NCBI GenBank assembly: GCA_017437145.1
Contig: JAFSBT010000008.1
Coordinates: 124,001-188,000 of the forward strand
Direction of reading: 5' to 3'
From: Clostridia bacterium
GTDB lineage: Bacteria; Bacillota; Clostridia; TANB77; CAG-508
Length of the DNA stretch: 64,000 nt
Every line of letters begins with the position of its first letter. Within the stretch, counting starts at the first letter, position 1. The position numbers were made by a program, and so were the translations under genes. Below are positions 1 through 7,990 of this stretch, piece by piece. The notes beneath the pieces are model-generated. The model did not search any database and was not told where the DNA came from. It was given only the letters and a program-made list of their open reading frames with translations.

Positions 1-200
1 AATTTTTCAATTTGCTTACATGGTATATATAACAAATATGATAATAAAACACCTACTATAAATGGCATCAACACTGAAATCAATTCACCTAGCCATGAAA
101 AAATGTTTGTAAAATTATCTAATGCTTTGAAAATTATTACTAAAAACAATGCAAAAATAAACCATACAAAAAATCTCGTTTTTCTTTTTTCTTCTTTCAC
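1..200 (-). CDS. AI-2E family transporter, N-terminal fragment
   Basis: The gene runs off the left edge of the window, leaving about 66 N-terminal residues. A GTG start at 200 follows a good Shine-Dalgarno site (GAGAGGAG). The visible part begins MKEEKRKTRFFVWFIFALF and contains two hydrophobic segments separated by a short 'LDNFTNIFSWLGELI' stretch, then 'MPFIVGVLLSYLLYIP'. This is the usual start of the AI-2E/PerM permease family (PF01594), multi-pass membrane proteins of varied substrate. The substrate cannot be told from the fragment. It lies just downstream of xth on the same strand, about 22 bases away, and is probably co-transcribed. Confidence 0.7.
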   Translation of the reverse strand, partial: MKEEKRKTRFFVWFIFALFLVIIFKALDNFTNIFSWLGELISVLMPFIVGVLLSYLLYIPCKQIEK

Positions 201-222
201 TATTAAATTCTCCTCTCTTGTA

Positions 223-978
223 TTATATATCTATATCTATTCCTACTGGGCAATGATCACTTCCCATTATATTATCAAATATATAGGCATTTTTTAAATT
301 ATTTTTTATTCTATCAGAAATTATAAAATAGTCAATACGCCACCCAACATTCTTTTCTCTTGCATGAAACATATATGACCACCATGTATATGCATTTTCT
401 TTGTCTGGATAAAGATATCTAAATGTATCAATAAATCCACATTCTAAAAGTGCTGTCATTTTATTTCTTTCCTCATCGGTAAAACCTGCACTGTGCCTGT
501 TTGTTTTTGGATTTTTTAAATCAATTTCTTTATGTGCAACATTTAAATCACCACATAATATTACTGGTTTTACTTTATCTAAACTTTTTAAATACTCTCT
601 AAAACAATCTTCCCACTCTTGTCTATATTCTAATCTTACTAGCTCTCTTCCTGAATTTGGAGTATAGCAAACTATAAAATAATATTCCTCAAATTCTAAA
701 GTTATGACTCTTCCTTCTTTATCATGTTCTTCAATACCAATTCCATAAGTAACATTTATAGGCTCTTTTTTTGTATAAATAGCTGTACCTGAATAACCTT
801 TTCTTTCTGCATAATTAAAATATGATTTATACCCTTCAAAATTTAAATCTATTTGACCTTCTTGTAATTTTGTTTCTTGAATACAAAAAATATCAGCATT
901 AAAATCTTCGAAAATATCCTTAAATCCTTTATTACAAATAGCTCTTAGTCCATTTACATTCCATGAAATTAATCGCAT
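223..978 (-). CDS. xth: Exodeoxyribonuclease III / AP endonuclease
   Basis: 251 residues, full length for the ExoIII family of the endonuclease/exonuclease/phosphatase fold. It cuts DNA at abasic sites and trims 3' ends in base-excision repair. Visible motifs in order: N-terminal 'ISWNVNGLRA' (metal-site Asn), 'IQETKL' with the metal-binding Glu35, 'GDLNVAH' (Asp and Asn of the active site), 'WRIDYF' and C-terminal 'GSDHCPVG' with the catalytic Asp-His pair. The start overlaps the stop of the upstream flippase gene by 10 bases, so the two are probably translationally coupled. Product identity is secure. Confidence 0.96.
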   Translation of the reverse strand: MRLISWNVNGLRAICNKGFKDIFEDFNADIFCIQETKLQEGQIDLNFEGYKSYFNYAERKGYSGTAIYTKKEPINVTYGIGIEEHDKEGRVITLEFEEYYFIVCYTPNSGRELVRLEYRQEWEDCFREYLKSLDKVKPVILCGDLNVAHKEIDLKNPKTNRHSAGFTDEERNKMTALLECGFIDTFRYLYPDKENAYTWWSYMFHAREKNVGWRIDYFIISDRIKNNLKNAYIFDNIMGSDHCPVGIDIDI

Positions 979-2630
979 TCTTTATATAATCCCACCTTAA
1001 CTAAAACTTTATATATTTTTGTTCCAAAAGGAATCATATGTAAATCTTCTTTTGATAAATTTTTAGTAACCAAAATCATTATTGCATATGTAATAACACC
1101 AATTCCTATTGAAGAAACTGTTGCTATAGTATTTCCAAGACCCTGAACCATTAATTTATGACTATAATATACAACTACTCCCATAACAAACGCTGAAATT
1201 GCAGGCTTTATAAAACATTTAACAATATTAACATTTAATTTAATATGTTTATTTAAATACCATGCACATATAGTTACAGCAATTATCTGACATACATTAG
1301 AGCTTATTGTTGCACCATATATATTTATGTGTGGATTGCTAATTAAAACTAAATTTAAAATAAGTTTTAATATTCCTCCAATAGCTAATGCAATTACAGG
1401 TACATGAATTTTTCCCAATCCATATAATCCACCATTTATAACATAATTTATTGCTACACATATCATAGTTATTGTACTTAATTGTAAAAGAAGTGCTCCA
1501 TTTGAAGCGGCTGGATAAAGCATTTGCAAAATTGGTTTAGCTAAAAATATCATTCCTGCTGCTGATGGTAATATTATAAGCATTGTTGCAAATATTGAAA
1601 AAGATAATCTTTTTTTAACAATATCCATTTCTTTTTTTGCTATTGCAGTTGATATTGCCGGTACTAAAGCTGTACAAAAAGCTACTGTAATGGCTGTAGG
1701 TAAATGCATTAATGTTTCTACCTTTGCTAAAGTTCCTGAAAGCTCCATTGCCTTATCTTCCAAAGCTTCTTTGGTTAATATAATTCCTTCATAAGCTTGT
1801 TGTACACAATTACTTATAGTTATTGTATCAATAAGAGAATGTATAACCGAGAATAAAGAACCTAACATCATTGGTATTGCTAATGATAGTACAATTTTTA
1901 TTGTGTTTTTTACTGATTTATATTCTGTTTGTACCTCTTGTTTTTCACAAAGTTTGTTCATACCTTTTTTTCTATGTAAATATAAAATTACTAAATATAA
2001 AAAAGCAATAATAATAGCTAAAGTTGTAGATAAATTTCCACCTGCAGCCATTATTGCTGGATCTTTTCCTACTAATGCATAAACAAATGTAATGGTAAGC
2101 ACACAATTGAAAAATTGTTCTAAGGTTTGATTAATACTCGTTGCTTTCATATTACCAAGCCCCTCAAAATATCCTCTCAAAACAGCTCCCATAGCTACAA
2201 AAGCTATTGCAGGTGCAAGGACTTTCAATACATACTTAACATCTGGTACATTTAATATTTTATTACAAATAAGATCTGCGCCAAAATATAAAACCAATGA
2301 AAAAAAAGTTCCTATTATTGCAAATAATTGAAATGCTACTTTAAATATTTTATTAGCAGCTTTATAATCTCCCATTGCTACTCTTTCGGAAACTAGTTTT
2401 GATATTACTGTTGGAATACCAACTGAAGACAATGTTAATAAAGCTGCATATATTTGATATCCAGTATTATAATATCCATTCCCAGTATTTCCAAATCCTT
2501 CTACATTTACAATAAGAAATTTATATACAAATCCTAATACTTTAATTAAACCTGATGATAACATAAGAATTAAGACATTTTTCATAAACGGTGTATTTCT
2601 TTCTTTTTTTATTCTTTCTTCTGCTTCCAA
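969..2630 (-). CDS. MOP-superfamily polysaccharide/lipid flippase (SpoVB/MurJ-like)
   Basis: 553-residue multi-pass membrane protein, with about 14 hydrophobic segments, typical length for the oligosaccharidyl-lipid flippase group that includes SpoVB and MurJ. The N-terminus 'FMKNVLILMLSSGLIKVLGF' and a 'YNTGYQIYAALLTLSSVGIP' stretch are characteristic. Members move undecaprenyl-linked precursors across the membrane during wall, spore-cortex or capsule synthesis. The start is TTG, with AAAGGAG six bases upstream. A promoter lies at 2656-2684. It is followed by xth with a 10-base overlap. SpoVB versus MurJ function cannot be separated from sequence alone. Confidence 0.88.
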   Translation of the reverse strand: MEAEERIKKERNTPFMKNVLILMLSSGLIKVLGFVYKFLIVNVEGFGNTGNGYYNTGYQIYAALLTLSSVGIPTVISKLVSERVAMGDYKAANKIFKVAFQLFAIIGTFFSLVLYFGADLICNKILNVPDVKYVLKVLAPAIAFVAMGAVLRGYFEGLGNMKATSINQTLEQFFNCVLTITFVYALVGKDPAIMAAGGNLSTTLAIIIAFLYLVILYLHRKKGMNKLCEKQEVQTEYKSVKNTIKIVLSLAIPMMLGSLFSVIHSLIDTITISNCVQQAYEGIILTKEALEDKAMELSGTLAKVETLMHLPTAITVAFCTALVPAISTAIAKKEMDIVKKRLSFSIFATMLIILPSAAGMIFLAKPILQMLYPAASNGALLLQLSTITMICVAINYVINGGLYGLGKIHVPVIALAIGGILKLILNLVLISNPHINIYGATISSNVCQIIAVTICAWYLNKHIKLNVNIVKCFIKPAISAFVMGVVVYYSHKLMVQGLGNTIATVSSIGIGVITYAIMILVTKNLSKEDLHMIPFGTKIYKVLVKVGLYKECD

Positions 2631-2655
2631 TTTTTTCTCCTTTAGTTTTTTATTT

Positions 2656-2684
2656 AGTTTATCATATTAGGATTTTTTTTACAA
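2656..2684 (-). promoter_or_regulatory. Promoter of flippase-xth operon
   Basis: On the minus strand TTGTAA (2679-2684), a 17-base spacer and TAAACT (2656-2661), with a TG extension just before the -10 box. It sits about 25 bases upstream of the TTG start of the flippase gene. Confidence 0.5.
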
Positions 2685-2693
2685 TTAAATCAC

Positions 2694-2729
2694 ATAAAAA
2701 TTCCAGAATAGTAATAAACTATTCTGGAA
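2694..2729 (-). terminator. Rho-independent terminator
   Basis: A 12-bp perfect stem (TTCCAGAATAGT) with a 5-base loop, followed on the minus strand by a U-rich run. It lies just after the stop of the Ig-like surface gene. Confidence 0.8.
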
Positions 2730-2742
2730 ACTTTAATTTATA

Positions 2743-4282
2743 TTAATTACTTTTTAATGTAATTGTTTCACCTGTTTTGTAGGCAGTAGCATCATTCTTC
2801 ATGCAATTACCATAATCTGTTACACAATATATATCTAAATAAGGATGTTTTGCAGAATCAGGCCTTCCATCTTTTCCATTCGCAGCTGCAGTATTACATT
2901 CAGCAATAACTGCTCTATATGTATTATTTCCTATTTTAAGGTATAACACTTCTCCATACTTATATAAATTCAAATTTGTACTTCCTACTATAATATAACT
3001 AATATTATTTTTATCAGTATATGTATAAACGTGCATATTCGAACCACCATAATTTATTGTAGTCCATTTTACGTTTGGATGAACAATTTTTGAAGTTATA
3101 ACATTATTTTCTTTACTTACTTCTAAAACTGTACCTAATTTAGATGTTGACTTATTCCAAGATTTTGTTGGATCACCGTTTATTGTCATCAAATATTGAA
3201 AAGCCTCCAACTGAAACTGCATTACCTTCTGTTATATTACTTACTGTAATATTCGATACATTTAATTTTGTTCCTATTAATACTTCATCTGAATCTATAG
3301 TTGTCCCACCTGTTGAATCTCCTCCACCTGGTGCTGAATCTGCAGCTTCAACTGAAACTTCATATTCAGCTGTTATTTTATTTGATGTTGTTGCTGTTAT
3401 AATAACTTTTTCACCTATACCAGCTTCTAATCCTTTAACAACACCTGTATTTTCATCAACTGTTGCATATGTAGGGTTAGAACTTTTCCATGTTACTTTT
3501 TTGTTAGTTGCATCACTTGGTTTTACAGTTGCTGTTAATGTAATCGTTTCTCCAACTTTTACTTTATTTGCACCACTTATTGACACACTTGTAACTTCTA
3601 CTGTTTTATTATCTTTTTCACCTGTTTCTCCTCCTGTAGCTTCTGCTGGTAAATCTGTTCCTTTTGGAAGTTCAATTTGTTTTATATTTGAAATTATACT
3701 TCGCAATCCTTCTAGTAATGAATTGATAAAGTTCATTATTATATCACCAAGTCCACTAGCTGCATTTTTCGCTTCATCACTAGTTATTAATTTTGTTACA
3801 CCAGTAAATGTTGTCGAAATGAGAGTACTTAATGCTTCTCCTGTCCCTCCTCCACTTGGAAGTTCTGGTGTTTTTTCATTATCTTCTCCACCTTTAAATA
3901 AGTCTCCCAATTTTAAACTATTTCCTTCGGTTACTTCTACTTTACAAGTTGCTTTTTTACCACCTGCAGTAGCAGTTACTGTTGCCGTACCTACATTTAA
4001 TGCTTCAAACTCAACATACCCACTTGGATATCCATAAAGAGTTCCTATAACCTTTTTATTTTTATCAGAACTAGTCCATGTAACATCTTTTCCTGTTGTA
4101 TTTGTTTTTATTCTTATTTTGCCTTTTCTCCCTACCTTAACTGTCACACTTGTATCTCTTAACTCCAGTGTATTTGCTGTTTTTGTTGCTGCAAATACTG
4201 GTGTTATTGTACTAATAAGCATTATCATTAATATTAATACTGAAATTATTTTCATTGTTTTTCTATTTTGAATTATCTCCAT
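2743..4282 (-). CDS. Secreted Ig-like (BIG2) surface protein, needs a +1 frameshift
   Basis: Zero frame starts at 4282 (SD AAGGAG, 8-base gap) and encodes a signal peptide (hydrophobic residues 12-31, cleavage near 'VFAAT'), two BIG2-type Ig-like domains ('VTWTSSDKNKKVIGTLYG' near 65 and 'VTWKSSNPTYATVDENTG' near 262) and a Gly/Glu-rich linker. It stops at 3173. The codon before that stop is CGG (3178-3176). Skipping its C gives GGT and opens a second frame of about 140 residues ending at 2743. Joined length is 512 residues, and the arithmetic fits exactly one skipped base. The two frames overlap for about 45 bases, so a shift earlier (for example at the T run 3199-3202) would also join them. 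The C-terminal part is not a domain I recognise. Likely cell-surface or secreted. Confidence 0.75.
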
Positions 4283-4329
4283 AAAATCAACTCCTTCGAG
4301 GATTATTTTAAAAAAATCTCCCCTCTATT

Positions 4330-4358
4330 ATTATATCACACTTTTTATCTTATGTAAA
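4330..4358 (-). promoter_or_regulatory. Promoter of Ig-like surface gene
   Basis: Minus strand TTTACA (4353-4358), 17-base spacer, TATAAT (4330-4335) with a TG extension. About 48 bases separate the -10 box from the ATG. Confidence 0.6.
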
Positions 4359-4413
4359 TGATTTTATATTGAATTGTGGTAAAGTGTTAAAAAAAACATT
4401 TTTTCATAAAACA

Positions 4414-4438
4414 CGGACGACCAATGGTCGCCCCTACA
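4414..4438. repeat. CCCCTAC palindromic repeat, copy 1 (half element)
   Basis: CGGACGACCAATGGTCGCCC followed by CTACA. One of twelve short elements in this window sharing GTAGGGG/CCCCTAC ends and a variable inner hairpin (here CGACCAATGGTCG). It lies between two genes. Confidence 0.8.
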
Positions 4439-4461
4439 ATATTTATTCATATAATAAACTA

Positions 4462-4502
4462 TAAAAAGAGCTTAATCAGAAAATCTGATTAAGCTCTTTT
4501 AT
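4462..4502 (-). terminator. Rho-independent terminator of G5/3D gene
   Basis: A 17-bp perfect stem (AAAAGAGCTTAATCAGA) around a 3-base loop, with T/A tracts at both ends, directly after the stop at 4509. It could work in both directions. Confidence 0.85.
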
Positions 4503-4508
4503 AAAATT

Positions 4509-5423
4509 TTAATTTAACACTTCAACATTTAAATATCTTACTCCCCAAGCTAATGCTTCAGAATGTGAATCCATGTAAACGTCTATTCTATTTCCAGTAA
4601 TAGCTCCACCTCTATCTTCTACTGTATATGTTTGGCCGTTTATTACCATTTGTGTTCCAAAAGCAAATGTTCTAGGTGCTGCTACTGTACGATTAGCTGT
4701 TGCTCGTGTTCCTGATGCTGTAATTCCATTTGTTTTACCACAACATGACATACATGCACAATATGCTGTTACTTTATATACTCCAGAAGTAGCTGTTGTA
4801 GTTCCTGTACTTCTTGATGTAATTGTTCTTGTTTGTACTTGAACAATTTTATTTCTTGGCTCTCTAATAATTTTTTCTTCTAATGCTTCTCTTGATACTT
4901 CTATTTCATTTTTATAAGTTACTTTATAAGTTACTTCTTTTATTCCATTTCTTCCTGATTGTATTACCCTATTAACTGTTGTTCCATCTCCTGTAGAAAC
5001 ATCTTTTGTAATTGTTTCATATGGTATTTCTTCTTTTTCTTTTATTATTTTTTCAGTAATATTTAAATAATCTTCTGAAATTGTATTTAAATCTTTACTT
5101 TCTTCTGAGATTTGTGATGCTTCTGTTGGTTCTTCACCTTTTAAGAAAATTTGTATTTTATTATCTTGTATGTCATTCTCTAAAGCTGGAATAACTGTTT
5201 CATTTTCTTCAATTTCTATACCATTATCTTCAAGAATTTCTGCAACTTTAGTTTTGCTTGTTAATACTGTTATTTCATATCCATTTGAAAATGTTATTGT
5301 TACATTTTTTATATTTGCATTACTTGCTATTACTGATATCCCTAAGATAAATATTGTTATTAAACTTATAATTACTATTTTCTTTATTGAAATAGAACCT
5401 TTTTCATATTTCTTTTTAAAAAT
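4509..5423 (-). CDS. YabE/RpfB-like wall protein with DUF348, G5 and 3D domains, ATT start
   Basis: About 304 residues. A membrane anchor/signal ('KKIVIISLITIFILGISVIA') is followed by a DUF348-type segment ('VTITFSNGYEITVLTSKTKV'), a G5 domain ('EIPYETITKDVSTGDGTT... GIKEVTYKVTYKN') and a C-terminal 3D domain with 'VTAYCACMSCCGKTNGITASGT', 'VEDRGGAI' and 'RIDVYMDSHSEAL'. 3D domains carry three conserved Asp residues and resemble lytic transglycosylases, so the protein probably remodels peptidoglycan. No ATG, GTG or TTG start exists in frame upstream. A strong GGAGGG site (5430-5435) is followed directly by three in-frame ATT codons (5429, 5426, 5423). I place the start at the third, 7 bases from GGAGG. 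A perfect consensus promoter lies just upstream. Confidence 0.8.
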   Translation of the reverse strand: MFKKKYEKGSISIKKIVIISLITIFILGISVIASNANIKNVTITFSNGYEITVLTSKTKVAEILEDNGIEIEENETVIPALENDIQDNKIQIFLKGEEPTEASQISEESKDLNTISEDYLNITEKIIKEKEEIPYETITKDVSTGDGTTVNRVIQSGRNGIKEVTYKVTYKNEIEVSREALEEKIIREPRNKIVQVQTRTITSRSTGTTTATSGVYKVTAYCACMSCCGKTNGITASGTRATANRTVAAPRTFAFGTQMVINGQTYTVEDRGGAITGNRIDVYMDSHSEALAWGVRYLNVEVLN

Positions 5424-5451
5424 AATAATCCCTCCTTAAACATTCTTCAAT

Positions 5452-5480
5452 ATTATACCTCTTTTATTTTTTTTTGTCAA
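5452..5480 (-). promoter_or_regulatory. Consensus sigma-A promoter of G5/3D gene
   Basis: Minus strand TTGACA (5475-5480), 17-base spacer, TATAAT (5452-5457). Both hexamers are perfect. The leader is only about 20 bases, so the ribosome site at 5430-5436 is close to the transcript start. Confidence 0.8.
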
Positions 5481-5634
5481 ATTTTAATGTAATATATTTG
5501 TCATATTTCATTTTGTTGTGATGAAAACGCAGTTTTCCCTATGCTTTTATTATTTTATTTTTAATATACCTATTTATTATATTATATGCAGCTTGTACCA
5601 AAATATGTATATTTTAAAAAAATTTTATTAAAAT

Positions 5635-5678
5635 AAAAATTCCCCTACAAAGATTAACTCTTTGTAAGGGAATTTTTA
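5635..5678 (-). terminator. Terminator of transglutaminase lipoprotein gene
   Basis: Stem AAAAATTCCC(C)TACAAAGA / TCTTTGTAAGGGAATTTTT immediately after the stop codon, with terminal U tract on the minus strand. Confidence 0.8.
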
Positions 5679-6689
5679 TTACTTACCTGTTGCCTCCCAC
5701 TCGCCCTCATAAAGGGTATGGTCAACTTCGATTTCTTCCTGAGTAAGAAGGAAATATCTTTCGAAATCATTTCCTGTATCTGCCCAAGTTAAATCGACAT
5801 TATATGTTGATCCATCCTCTAACATAACGAGGTTCCAGCAATGACATCCGCCGCTGGTTGTTATGCACCAAAGTCCTGCACGATTGCACAAGTACTTATA
5901 TGCATATGCGTAACCTTGACAAATTGCTTCACCGTAAAGAAGTGGTCCATTCATATATGCGTAAGACCAATCAACTTCTTCAACAGGAATGTTTTCGCCC
6001 TCCTGTTCGCCATATACTGTCATTTTGCAAATTTCTCTTCCGAGGAATTCGTATTTTTCAGCATATGTACCATCCGGCATTCTTGCAATTATTTCGTCGC
6101 AAACCTTGTTTATCTCTTCAAGGTAGTCTTCCATGAACTCACGGTCAAACTCTTCTCTTATAATCCAATTGTAATCATACCCAACTGAAATGTATCTCAC
6201 TTTTCCGTTATACATTTCATCTGAATATAATTCACTGGTTTCAAGATATAACCTGAGTTCAGTATAGTCCCCTCGAATAGCATCTGTTACCCGATAGAAA
6301 CCATCATAATCGAGGTTAGAATTCGGGTCGGAAAAGTCAACGACAAATTCTTCATACTTGAAAATTTTTGCAAGAAATTCGTCATAAACCTTCTGTTCAT
6401 TTGCTGTTAACCGACTTTTATGGGGTTCAAAGTTCGATTTAACAACAATGTTGTCATGGGTTTCAACAATGTTATTGAGATTTTCGATAACATTGCTGAT
6501 TAGCTCTTCCTCAACTACAGTAGTTTCTTCGACAGCTGAAGTTTCTTCAATAATAAAAATTTCTTCTACTTCAGTTTCAACTACCATTGTTGTTTCCTGA
6601 GTCACTTCCTGATTTGCCTGTGACGAACAAGCGGTAAAGCTTGTCATGAGAATCATTGCTGCTACGAGTGATGCCAAAAACTTTTTCAT
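5679..6689 (-). CDS. Transglutaminase-like lipoprotein (higher-GC cassette)
   Basis: 336 residues. A lipoprotein signal peptide ends in 'TSFTAC' with lipidated Cys21, then a Glu/Val/Thr-rich linker (about 25-65). The C-terminal domain is transglutaminase/protease-like: Cys258 in 'EAICQGYAY', His284 in 'GGCHCWNLV' and Asp300 in 'YNVDLTWAD' form the expected Cys-His-Asp triad. The protein is probably anchored outside the membrane, with a cross-linking or peptidase role; the substrate is unknown. Base and codon use (GAG, AAC, TTC, GCA) are richer in GC than the neighbours. It contains two in-frame CGG codons (first bases 6413 and 6293), read as Arg upstream of the triad. It has its own promoter (6749-6777) and terminator, so it stands alone. 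Confidence 0.8.
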   Translation of the reverse strand: MKKFLASLVAAMILMTSFTACSSQANQEVTQETTMVVETEVEEIFIIEETSAVEETTVVEEELISNVIENLNNIVETHDNIVVKSNFEPHKSRLTANEQKVYDEFLAKIFKYEEFVVDFSDPNSNLDYDGFYRVTDAIRGDYTELRLYLETSELYSDEMYNGKVRYISVGYDYNWIIREEFDREFMEDYLEEINKVCDEIIARMPDGTYAEKYEFLGREICKMTVYGEQEGENIPVEEVDWSYAYMNGPLLYGEAICQGYAYAYKYLCNRAGLWCITTSGGCHCWNLVMLEDGSTYNVDLTWADTGNDFERYFLLTQEEIEVDHTLYEGEWEATGK

Positions 6690-6748
6690 TTGTGTATACT
6701 TCCTTTCATATCGGAATTTAAAAGTAAGTCAATAGACTCCTATCATAT

Positions 6749-6777
6749 ATTATATCATAATTTTACATAATATTCAA
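6749..6777 (-). promoter_or_regulatory. Cassette-type promoter (transglutaminase gene)
   Basis: Minus strand TTGAAT (6772-6777), 17-base spacer containing TTATGTAAAA, then TATGATATAAT (-10 at 6749-6754). Same design as eight other cassette promoters in the window. Confidence 0.7.
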
Positions 6778-6797
6778 ACTGTAAGGAATAAAATCAT

Positions 6798-6822
6798 AAA
6801 AGAGGCATCATATGCCTCTTTT
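6798..6822 (-). terminator. Terminator of tatD-acpS-WG run
   Basis: 11-bp stem AAAAGAGGCAT / ATGCCTCTTTT around a 3-base loop, overlapping the tatD stop codon, with a U run on the minus strand. Confidence 0.75.
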
Positions 6823-7588
6823 ATATATTAAATATTTTTTTCGTATTTATATAAGTTTGTTTTGCTACTTCTTCTATTGTTATTCCTTTTATTTCTGCTA
6901 TTTTTTGTGCTGTGTATTTTACATTTCTTGAATCGTTTCTCGTTCCTCTCACTGGCTCTGGACTTAAATATGGTGCATCAGTTTCTATAAGTAATTTTTC
7001 TAATGGTACTTTCTCTACTACCTCTTGTGCATTTTTTGAATTTTTAAATGTAACAGGTCCTGCGAATGATATATAAAAATCAAGTTTCAAAGCTTCTTTT
7101 ATTAATTCTATATTTAATGGGCAACAATGAAAAATTCCTTTTTTATTTGCACACATTTTGTTTTTTAAAATATCTAATGTGTCCATTACCGCTTCTCTTG
7201 TATGAATTATTATTGGTAAATCTAATTCATTAGCAATCTCTATTTGTTTTATAAAAATTTCTTTTTGTTTTTCTTTATTTTCTTTATTCCAATAATAATC
7301 TAGACCTATTTCTCCTATTGCTTTTACCTTCTCATTTTTAGCTAACTCTTTTATTCGATTTAAATCTTCTATTCCTATATCATCTATGTCATTGGGTGAT
7401 ATCCCTACTGAAGCATTCATAAAATCATATTTACTTGCTATTTCAATTGCTCTTTTTGACGAAATTAAATTATAACCAACATTCATAATGTTGGTTATAC
7501 CTTCTTTATATATTTGCTCAATTAAGATTTCTCTATCACTATCAAATTTTTCGTCATTATAATGTGCATGTGAATCAAAAAACTCCAT
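6821..7588 (-). CDS. tatD: TatD family metal-dependent DNase
   Basis: 255 residues, full length. Motifs of the TatD amidohydrolase-type TIM barrel: N-terminal 'FDSHAHYND' (metal-binding HxH), 'AIGEIGLDYYW' (metal-bridging Glu), 'IIIHTREA' (His), 'GIFHCCP' (His) and 'LIETDAPYLSPEP' (Asp). Family members are 3'-5' exonucleases active on damaged DNA or RNA in the cytoplasm. The start is ATG at 7588. It follows acpS by only 9 bases and forms an operon with acpS and the WG-repeat gene. The C-terminal 'KNSKNAQEVVEKVPLEKLLI' is normal for the family. Confidence 0.95.
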   Translation of the reverse strand: MEFFDSHAHYNDEKFDSDREILIEQIYKEGITNIMNVGYNLISSKRAIEIASKYDFMNASVGISPNDIDDIGIEDLNRIKELAKNEKVKAIGEIGLDYYWNKENKEKQKEIFIKQIEIANELDLPIIIHTREAVMDTLDILKNKMCANKKGIFHCCPLNIELIKEALKLDFYISFAGPVTFKNSKNAQEVVEKVPLEKLLIETDAPYLSPEPVRGTRNDSRNVKYTAQKIAEIKGITIEEVAKQTYINTKKIFNI

Positions 7589-7597
7589 TTTCTTCTC

Positions 7598-7972
7598 CTA
7601 TTCAACTATCGCAACAACTGTAGCTACTGCATATTCCTTACAATGCGAAATACTTATATCGAAACTCTTTATTTGTGGAAATTTTATTCCTGAAAATTCT
7701 ACCTTTGGATTTCCATTTTCATCATTTATTATTTCAGCATTATGCCAAGATATATCATATTTGTTCTCAAGTAAAGATGATATCGCTTTAAAAATAGCTT
7801 CCTTAGCTGCAAATCTACCTGCATAATGATAATACTTTGACATCTTTTTGCTTTCGCAGTATTCTATTTCTTTTGGTGTATAGATTATATTTAAAAAATT
7901 ATCTCCGCTTCTTTCTATTGATTGTTTTATTCTAGATACTTCTATTATATCCGTACCACAAAGTATTTTCAT
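7598..7972 (-). CDS. acpS: Holo-[acyl-carrier-protein] synthase
   Basis: 124 residues from the ATG at 7972; a GTG four codons upstream (7984) is possible but sits only about two bases from its GGAT. AcpS transfers 4'-phosphopantetheine from CoA to the serine of ACP, and so activates fatty-acid synthesis. Diagnostic motifs: 'CGTDIIEVSRIK' (magnesium-binding Asp) near the N-terminus, 'AGRFAAKEAIFKA' (Glu and Lys of the active site) and 'DISISHCKEYAVATVVA' near the C-terminus. Between the WG-repeat gene and tatD, in a tight operon. Confidence 0.95.
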   Translation of the reverse strand: MKILCGTDIIEVSRIKQSIERSGDNFLNIIYTPKEIEYCESKKMSKYYHYAGRFAAKEAIFKAISSLLENKYDISWHNAEIINDENGNPKVEFSGIKFPQIKSFDISISHCKEYAVATVVAIVE

Positions 7973-7990
7973 TTTATTTTCCACATCCTT

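Noticed and set aside
3144..4037. Long plus-strand frame opposite the Ig-like gene
   Set aside because: Shadow of a repetitive Ser/Thr/Gly-rich coding strand; no start signals.
5679..6689. CGG as an unassigned or fully reassigned codon genome-wide
   Set aside because: Cassette genes at 5679, 26213 and 62378 read through in-frame CGG as ordinary triplets with long open frames after them. None is CGGA, so the fourth base may decide; a strict loss of CGG is not supported.
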